Shown here piece by piece: positions 57,002-64,000 of a stretch of 64,000 nucleotides of DNA. Made by a program: the position numbers and the translations under genes. The stretch spans positions 7,440,001 to 7,504,000 of the forward strand of contig NC_085116.1 in assembly GCF_030269925.1 (NCBI RefSeq). Direction: 5' to 3'. The stretch's first letter is position 1, and each line of letters begins with the position of its first letter. The DNA is from Bombyx mori. Taxonomy: Eukaryota > Arthropoda > Insecta > Lepidoptera > Bombycidae. Below the pieces are notes generated by a model that saw only the letters and a program-made list of their open reading frames with translations, did not search any database and was not told the origin of the DNA.

Positions 57002-57249
57002 GGTGGTAGGACTTCTTGCGAGTCCGCACGGGTAGGTACCATCGCCCCGCCTATTTTCTGCCGTGAAGCAGTAATGCGTTTCGGTTTGAAGGGTGAGGCA
57101 GCCGTTGTAACTGTACTGAGACCTTAGAACTTATATCTCAAGGTGTGTGGCGCATTTAAGTTGTAGATGTATATGGGTTTCAGTAACCACTTAATACCAG
57201 GTGGGCTTTGAGTACGTCCACACATTTAGGCAATAAAAAAAAAGAAAAG
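57002..57249 (+). repeat. Bm1 SINE, 5'-truncated
   Basis: GGTGGTAGGACTTCTTGCG to AGGCAATAAAAAAAAAG, starting within four bases of the common truncation point. Confidence 0.85.
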
Positions 57250-58089
57250 ATATATATTCCATATGGTGGAGCTCTGAGGAGTTATTTGTGTTGATCCCAT
57301 TATTCTTTAATCCATAGTCATTCTTAACTTGAACTTGAACTTGACAGAAACGAGTCCTCCGCGATAGTCGGTGACACGGCGATAAATGTGATATTAATGA
57401 GGCTTTGAACTGGTCTGCCATCGAAAGCAATAAAAAAGCTGTAAAATTTTAGAACAGTTAAGCCTTCCATTTCATAGAGTTCACGAGTGGGCAGTTTTTT
57501 GAAGATTACCAATATTTGATGAGGGTCAGACATTTTAAAAGCAAATCATTCAGTGTTAATAATGTTTGTCAAAATTTAATTAATTCAACTTAATCTCAAT
57601 CACAGTAGACTAGAAAATACTTAAATGCACATCACGGGTAATTAATTATAAATATATTATCAAAGCTAATTAAATTGTAGAATCGTCTTATGCATCCGAG
57701 CGATTGCCATTAAGCGAAATAAGAAATAATATACAAGAGAAAGTAAATAGGTTACTGTACCACAAAACATATTTAAAACATGTGAAAGTCGATTACTTCT
57801 CTATTAAATAATATGTAATTAGTTTTAGAGGTTTATTTTTAACGTCCAATAAATTTTATTAGAATGACCTTCAATTCAATTATTCTTTTTAATTAATAAA
57901 ATGAAATAGTAGTTCGGTTGGTTCTACTACTAATCGGCCGTAGGTAATCAAAACTCAATAAAATAATAGTTTCTATATATAGTAATAAAGATTTTTATGG
58001 TTTTATTATTTAAGTCATTCATCTGTTTTTTCTCAAATTATAATTTCAATTATAACACGGTACGCTGCAGGCTTATTGATCCTAAAAAG

Positions 58090-58119
58090 GCACTATAGGT
58101 TCCTTATAACCTATAGTGC
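58090..58119. repeat. Perfect 12-bp hairpin
   Basis: GCACTATAGGTT, loop CCTTAT, AACCTATAGTGC. Confidence 0.8.
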
Positions 58120-58375
58120 TTATAACAGAGCATAGATAAATATTCAATATATGTACGTATATACCGTCGGACAGACCCGCAAGTGAAGTCAAGGGATCGG
58201 GGCACTTTATTCAAAAGAGTTTTTAGTAAAAAGGATACCATGACTGCGGCAAGAAAATGTTTTAAGTTTCAGGCTTAAAAATAATTTTCTACAAATTTTA
58301 CCGTTGATTTTTGTCATTTTTATTAGAAATACTACAAAATACTGTGAGAACATAAGAATTTATAGGAAACTTAAA

Positions 58376-58490
58376 TTTTTTTTTCTTTGTCCTTGTAGGC
58401 AGACGAGCACACGGCCCACATGATGGTGAGGGGTTACCGTCGCCCATGAACTTCAGCAAGACCAGGGGCAGAGCCAAGCCGCTGCCTACC
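58376..58490 (-). repeat. Jockey-type LINE tail
   Basis: GTCCTTGTAGGCAGACGAGC ... GCCAAGCCGCTGCCTACC, 3' UTR only. Confidence 0.65.
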
Positions 58491-59279
58491 GCAATTAAGA
58501 TCGGTGTGCTTGCTAATAGTTAGTAAAGTTATTACATACTCTTATTATTGGGTTATCAGACGATGGAGTTCTGCAGCTAACACGTTTTGTTTACAAAAGA
58601 ATGAAAATCACATTTTTATGAATGATAGTTTTGAAAACTTACACTATCTCCTGTAAAAATTTAGTATCTAAAATTAATTATCAAAAAAATGAAGAATATC
58701 ATCCTGAAATGTAAGACAGATGCGTAATTGCTATTTAAAAAGTACACGTACCTACTCCCCCATCCTAGGAATGGCTGCGAAGACAATGCTCAACTTAAGT
58801 AATTAGCGGCAAGTTAACCCTCGAAGTAATTTGATCCGAAAATTGTTTGTGTTAAACTTTCCCTACACAAAATAATACTGTTCTGAATTTGTTCAACTCC
58901 GAATCTACCATTAAAAGATTCATGTTAATTTTGTTAACCGGTCAAAATCTGTTCTGTTGTCGAACATTTATTGATACAAATTAATTATTTGTCAAGGAAT
59001 TGAACGATACAAATAATCTCTTATTTTCTTTAGCTATAGAATTCAAAGTCAAGTAATTAGACACCCAAAATATACTATCTTATTATTATCATATAATGAT
59101 ATATATTTTCCTTGCAACGACGAGGGGTATTTATAACAAAATATTAATTGTATTACATGAGATAATAATATAATTTCAAGTGCATCAATACTATTTATCT
59201 CTGACGCGGCACTATATGTCAAAACTATGCATCCATGTCATAGAAATATACTAAAACTTTATAAGCGTATTCTTGGTTC

Positions 59280-59690
59280 GGTTTCCTCAATACTGGGGGT
59301 CGTGACCACCTCCTCGCAACAAGAGTTTATTCCGGATCATTCCACGCCATTTGCTTCTCTGCCGCCGAGTGTAGAGCATCGTGAACTATGGTGTCGAGGG
59401 TCTCGTGGTCTTTTTTCGTCCACCTTGCCAATCACCATTAGCTTCTCCAAGCTGCCCTTATCTTTTCTTGCAACGTGGCCAAAGTATTCCAGAACTAAGT
59501 AGGCAGATGGTAGAAAGCCTAGCCTTTATCTAGAGTTCTTGGAGGATCGATACGTTGGCACGACGTGTCGTCCAGGGAATTCCCAGCATCTTTCGCCAGC
59601 ACTAAATCTCAAATGCATCAAATGCATCATTCGGTCGCGATCGGCTTTCTCCATGGTCCAGGTCTCTGCGCCATATAAGAATATGTATGT
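59280..59690 (-). pseudogene. RTE-type LINE ORF2 C-terminus
   Basis: The minus frames include TWTMEKADRDRMMHLMHL, then VLEYFGHVARKDKGSLEKLM and GKVDEKRPRD. This GH.ARKD...LEKL...GKV..KR motif is the RTE C-terminus, related to but distinct from the copy at 6745. Stops and frameshifts are present. Confidence 0.7.
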
Positions 59691-60532
59691 TCTTGATAAA
59701 CGTATAGACTACATTTTGCTCAAAGGAATGCTAAAATTTGTACAATGTATTAAATTTTCGCAGCGAAAATTCTACCAAGGAAACGAACCAAATCGAAGGT
59801 AATGTTACAAAGTCAAATGTAAGTCTGATCGGAATGTTAAGTTAAGAAAAATTGTACTCCGACATTCAAACAAGCCAAATATAAATTTCGAGATATGTAA
59901 ATTCTTAAATACACACTAATATTACAGGGTTTTCTGTTATTCTTAACTAAGTTTAAGTAACACTGCAATTCAGTGTAATTTCCCATTGTGGACTGCACTC
60001 TGGTAGTGCACTTGTACAATTAAATTTGAAATCGTGCCCTCGTGTTTTCTATTTAAACTTCGAGAATATCTAATGTTGAAACAGCAAAAGTGTGAAACTA
60101 GAAACTCAAATAATATCTTATCGAGACCACTATAAAATGTTTAGACGATCTACTGGGAGTGTGAACTGTGTGGTGAGTTTGTAAACAAGTTTTGAAATAG
60201 AATGGCCTTTCCGTCAACAGACTATACACTTTCAAAATTCGTTTGTGTATTACTATAATGGTATTTTCTACGATTTTAACTAGTTTCACAGCAAGATAAT
60301 TAGAACTAATTTCAAATTAATATTGTTAATAAATTAAAATGCCAACAAATAAAAAAACACCTTATACACAATATATACATCCGAATAATGTTGCAGATAT
60401 AAAAAGCCTGTCTTTTTCCGGCCCATAAACTAAATATAAGCATACAAATTAATGTAAAACCGATGCTCCAACAATAAATTCACAAGTACACTTTGGTGAT
60501 GGTTTTATTTTAAAAATATCGTCAGTGTCGTC
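59691..60532. other. AT-rich, no gene seen
   Basis: Nothing recognised. 61665-62439 and 62991-63299 are similar. Confidence 0.4.
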
Positions 60533-60726
60533 TTTTTTTTTCCCTATCTATGCTGATAGCTTTGTGAGGTTATTTCAGCTTCTGCTTGACGAGTAGGTGA
60601 ACTCACGGAGCTCAAACCGGGGGTGTTGCTAACACTGGCCCTAGCAAGAGCAGTGCTTCGCAGAATCTACCATCGGGTCGGAAACGCGATCCACTGAGAA
60701 GACCCCGCGAGAAACTTAGTGGGCAA
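60533..60726 (-). repeat. Jockey-type LINE 3' end with 10-bp target duplication
   Basis: Poly(T) then GAGTAGGTGAACTCACGGAG, CTACCATCGGGTCGGAAACG and GCGAGAAACTTAGTGGGC. CAGTGTCGTC is at 60523-60532 and 60727-60736. Only 194 bp of UTR was inserted. Confidence 0.8.
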
Positions 60727-60844
60727 CAGTGTCGTCGTGTACTGCTAAAATGAGTAAGTATTACGGATTAAAATATGAAATTGCCGATTTGTACTGAAAA
60801 ATCAAATTTTTTTTTTTTTTTCATTTAACATACTTATTTAATCA

Positions 60845-61660
60845 AAATATCTACTATTATTATTTATACATTGCTGCCATTGAAAGAAAGGTCATTTATG
60901 CTATTGCGATAGATCTCTGGTGATCTAGATTCTACAAACTGTGTGAATGCATTTTGAACTGCCTCCTGGGAAGAACACTTTTTATCACATAGAAAATTGT
61001 CCAAATCACGAAAAAAAACAGTAGCCTGTTGGAGCAAGGTCTGGGGAATACGGTCTAATACGGAGAGTGACGAATGGTTTCTAATTGCAGTTCCTGTAGA
61101 GTTAAAACGGTTTCTCGTGCTGCATAAGATCTCGCGTTATCATGGAGCAATAATGGTGAAGATCGATTCATGAGTCGGGGCTGTTTCACTGCAAGTTTTC
61201 ATCACATGTCACAATTCAATCCCATATTCCTTCATTTCTGTATCGATTCAACATGGCAACACAAGTTTCAACACGCGCTTCTTTCTGCAGATCAGTCAAA
61301 TCATGAGGCACCCATTTTACATATTTTTTTTATTTTATTGATTCGACGCAAATGTATCAATATTGTTGGTAAGGTAACGTTAAACCATGCCGCTAATTCC
61401 TGGGTAGTTTAGCTCGGACCGGCTTCCACCATCTCTTTCAATACATTGTTATTCACATGGGAGGGTGGTTTTCTACGTGGTTCGTTCTTCAAATCAAAAT
61501 TTCCATCACGAAAGTGTTTAAATCAAAATCGCACGGTGCGTTCATTAGCAGTCCCCTCTCCAAACGCACCATTGATATTGCAAACTGTTTCTGCAGCGAT
61601 AGTTCCGCGTCGGAACTCGTATTCAAAAATGACTCGAATTTAGAAGAATCCATCTTTCTT
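60845..61660 (-). pseudogene. Mariner transposase relic (DD34D type)
   Basis: Minus-strand pieces in several frames: ERTVRFWFKHFRDGNFDLKN (DNA-binding region), VLKEMVEAGPS, TCDEN (first catalytic Asp), LLLHDNARSYAARETVLTLQ (second Asp), SPDLAPTGYCFF, then DNFLCDKKCSSQEAVQNAFTQ by frame. There are many stops and frameshifts. The spacing between the first and second Asp is far too short, so a central block is deleted. The position of the third Asp (usually SDY or TDY) reads Gly. It is inactive. Terminal repeats were not identified. Confidence 0.75.
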
Positions 61661-61991
61661 GTCTAAGCTGGTTAAAAAAACATCTGAAAGTCGATAATCG
61701 AATGTTGCACAGTTTTTAAAAGGAGAACCTCATACGTATAATTTGAAAAAAGTTTAACTCAAAAATCTCAAACCATGAAGGTTATATGTCAATTCGAAGT
61801 ACCTATTACAAAAAAAACGGCAAACTCATACTTTAAGGCCTATTAATATTACTAATCCGCTTATTTCTTCAAAGAAAATAACTTGCCACAAAAAATTTGT
61901 AAGCGTGACTAAATCACTAGTCTACAAATAATGATGAACTTTTAGTCATAAATCACAGCTTACACTAAAATTAATTAGGTTAAATACGTAC

Positions 61992-62011
61992 CTATTGGTA
62001 CGTACCAATAG
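61992..62011. repeat. 20-bp perfect palindrome
   Basis: CTATTGGTACGTACCAATAG, with no spacer. Confidence 0.85.
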
Positions 62012-62439
62012 TAATCTGGTTGATGATTTCAACACGTGCTTAGTATACGAGTAATTATAGTATAAAAAATAAACTTAACATTAAAATTGATTGTGTACTT
62101 TCACCTCTAAATTCATGATCAATTATTTTATTAATCTCGATAAATGGACGACCTCTTAACAGAATTACAGAAGTTTCGCATAGACATTAGTTTTGATACT
62201 AACAAGAGGTGGAAGAGAAGAACCATCTCCTTTTTCGCACTTCAACATCACACTTTAATTAAATATCTTACTTAAAAAGGTTTACATCAATAATATGATC
62301 TGATCGACTTAGATATTCCAAACTAACTTAAGAAAACTGTGCTCTTCGATGAAACGAAAGATAGCCTATATTATTTCTAAAAGTTCAATCTAATAGTAAA
62401 AGTTTAAACAACGACATCGCTGTGTATTTCTGACGTTCA

Positions 62440-62500
62440 TGAGTGACGTTAACCATTTACCATCCTGAAGGTCGTACGCTCGTCTACCTACCTAAAAATT
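62440..62500 (+). repeat. Jockey-type LINE tail fragment
   Basis: ACCATTTACCATCCTGAAGG, then CGTACGCTCGTCTACCTACC. It faces the minus-strand copy that starts immediately to its right. Confidence 0.45.
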
Positions 62501-62504
62501 AGGT

Positions 62505-62990
62505 TTTTTTTATTGCACTAGTAGGCAGATGAGCGCACGACCCACCTGAAGGTGAGTGATTACCGTCGCCCATGGACTTCAACAATGCCATGGGCATAGC
62601 CAAGCCGCTGTCTACCGTTAAGTAATCCCCCCAAGCCTCATTTGAGGAAGGACATATCATAGCGATCGAGAAACACCGTGGAGGCGAGCTCATTCCAAGG
62701 CCGGATGGTACGTGGCTAAAAAGTTCTCTGGAAACGCACTGTGGATGAACGCAGTGGCTCCAGGTAGTATGGATGAACTCTACTTCGGTGGCGGGCGGTG
62801 CGATGGTAAAAACGAGATGATGGTATCATGTCGAACAATTCCTCAGAACACTCCCCATGGAACATACGATACAAAATACAGAGAGAACAGAAGTACTTCC
62901 GCATACCCAACAGACCGCAGACCGGTTCCAAACGATCCGTAAGAAAGGGATTATAGACAATCCGAACAGCCCTGTTCTGTATAGTTCATA
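62505..62990 (-). pseudogene. Jockey-type LINE ORF2 C-terminus and 3' tail
   Basis: The minus frames read FCSLCILYRMFHGECSEELF, DMIPSSRFYHRTARHRSRVH and YYLEPLRSSTVRFQRTFL. After a frameshift they continue RPWNELASTVFLDRYDMSFL, then the tail ending GCAATAAAAAAAA at 62505. Same family as 17150-17520. Frameshifted and stop-containing. Confidence 0.75.
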
Positions 62991-63299
62991 ACGAATTTTG
63001 TCAATATCGGTTCAATGGTTTAGATGTGAGAACTAAGTTTTTATTGTGTAAATAATAATATTTACTATGTCACATCTAACAGCTTAAAAATGCTTCTTTA
63101 AATGACGAAAACTTTATTTAATTTTTTTGTTTCTCAGCATTTTAGATTTTAATGCAACAAAGTCTATATTCTACTTCAATCTATGCCTATTGCCTGTGTG
63201 TGAAAACTACATGAAAATTTACTACTCTATAGTTCCTAATATGTGTACAAACAATTAACATACAAAGAGACACGTGCAAAAGATCTGCAAATAATTTTT

Positions 63300-63420
63300 G
63301 TTCTATTACTCTTCTATAGTTATCCTTATCCTTAGTTGTAACTTCATTGCCTGTTGCACCATTTCTCTCCACGTCTTCCTGTCCTCGGCAGTTTTTATAA
63401 CCTCAGTTATTATTCTATAG
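63300..63420 (-). pseudogene. Possible LINE ORF2 C-terminal scrap
   Basis: The minus frame has TEVIKTAEDRKTWREMVQQA, resembling the A.DR..WR..V.QA element near the end of RTE-type proteins. Confidence 0.35.
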
Positions 63421-63490
63421 TTACCCCATTCCATTATTAAAACTCCTTTTCTATGTACAGATAAACAGAATTCTACTGTTTTATTATATA

Positions 63491-63692
63491 CTAGCGACCC
63501 GCCCTCGCTTCGCTTCGGAAACATTAAAACACACATGAAAACAAAAAAAAATTTAAAAAAGTAGCCTATGTTCATCAGGGACAATGTCGGCTTCTAATGG
63601 AAAAATAATTTTTCAAATCGGTCTAGTAGTTTCGAAGCCTATTCGAAACAAACAAACAAACAAATCTTTCCTCTTTATAATATTAGTATAGA
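63491..63692 (-). mobile_element. Non-autonomous Helitron-like element, 202 bp
   Basis: On the minus strand A|TCTATACTAATATTATAAAG ... (TTTG)n ... CGAAGCGAGGGCGGGTCG CTAG|T. It shares its 3' end with 43790 and 48136 but has the 5' end of 30504, so it is a mosaic relative. Confidence 0.6.
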
Positions 63693-63937
63693 TATAGATA
63701 TTCATAATATTATATTAAATTGAAAGACAGATAAATCGTGTAACCGTAGAAGTCCGGCGAGCTCCTATAATGAGGTCCTTAACTTTGGATAAACCTTATC
63801 AAATAACAAACCTTTATCTTTGACGAGAATACAAAAAAAATACTTAATCCGTAAAAGCAATCACACATATAATGCGCCTAAGTGTACTAGATTGACCGGT
63901 GATTTTATACGTATTAATTTATTTAGTTTTTGCTCTT

Positions 63938-64000
63938 GGGTGCATTAGGTCATAGTCCTTCTACCGCTACGTGGTTACCGGAGTCTTGAGACATCACAAC
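63938..64000 (-). repeat. Old Bm1-like fragment, cut by the window end
   Basis: GTGGTTACCGGAGTCTTGAG then ACATCACAAC resembles Bm1 AAGTGGTTACTGGAGCCCATAGACATCTACAAC. Confidence 0.35.

Larger units (their letters stand above)
57250..59279. other. AT-rich, no gene seen apart from the hairpin and LINE tail
   Basis: Short minus frames at 57191-57533 have no domain. Confidence 0.4.

Noticed and set aside
1..64000. CRISPR arrays, operons, prophage or defence islands
   Set aside because: Introns, SINEs and LINEs show this is insect nuclear DNA; no regularly spaced repeats or bacterial gene organisation were seen.

Overview
This is nuclear DNA of a lepidopteran insect, almost certainly a silkworm (Bombyx mori or a close relative). 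The main evidence is about twenty copies of a tRNA-derived SINE matching silkworm Bm1 (tRNA-like head, 3' end of the form GTGAGCTCGTCCACCCATCTAAGCAATAAAA). Alongside it are Jockey-, RTE- and R1-clade LINE fragments, mariner/maT relics and short Helitron-like elements of lepidopteran type. The background is AT-rich. There is no bacterial-style operon, rRNA, tRNA gene or CRISPR array.

The one gene I can model with confidence is a two-exon gene on the + strand at about 28296-30416. It has a TATA box, an initiator, an ATG followed by a signal peptide, a GT-AG intron of 1833 bp and a second exon that joins in frame. The product is an 85-residue secreted protein with no cysteine and three dibasic sites. 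I do not recognise it. The intron has filled up with transposon debris, and the nearest AATAAA downstream of the stop lies in a Helitron-like insertion.

Layout. 1-8 kb: Bm1 copies, RTE LINE fragments, a GC-rich composite LINE tail, and an RTE copy split by a Bm1 that is itself interrupted by another insertion. 8-13.5 kb: mostly unassigned AT-rich DNA, a CpG-richer patch near 10.2-10.45 kb and a Jockey tail. 13.6-14.6 kb: a 5'-truncated R1-clade LINE with a 12-bp target duplication. 15-24 kb: Bm1 copies, a Jockey-type LINE end, and a 691-bp miniature LTR element (178-bp LTRs, 4-bp duplication) inside an RTE relic. 24-28 kb: a Helitron-like element, then quiet DNA. 28.3-30.8 kb: the gene and a Helitron-like element. 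30.9-36.1 kb: an R1-clade LINE with a 14-bp duplication, more Bm1, and an R1-type ORF1 piece. 37.5-38.0 kb: a 450-bp mariner deletion derivative. 39.5-40.9 kb: the best preserved R1-clade ORF2 end (285 codons). 43-48 kb: LINE tails, two Helitron-like sister copies, a Jockey insertion with a 70-base poly(T), and a maT relic. 50-58 kb: Bm1 copies, a Jockey ORF2 end and a possible terminal exon. 59-64 kb: RTE, Jockey and mariner relics and another Helitron-like element.

Most of the remaining length is AT-rich DNA in which I see no gene. Family names rest on remembered motifs and on comparing copies within this window, not on database searches.
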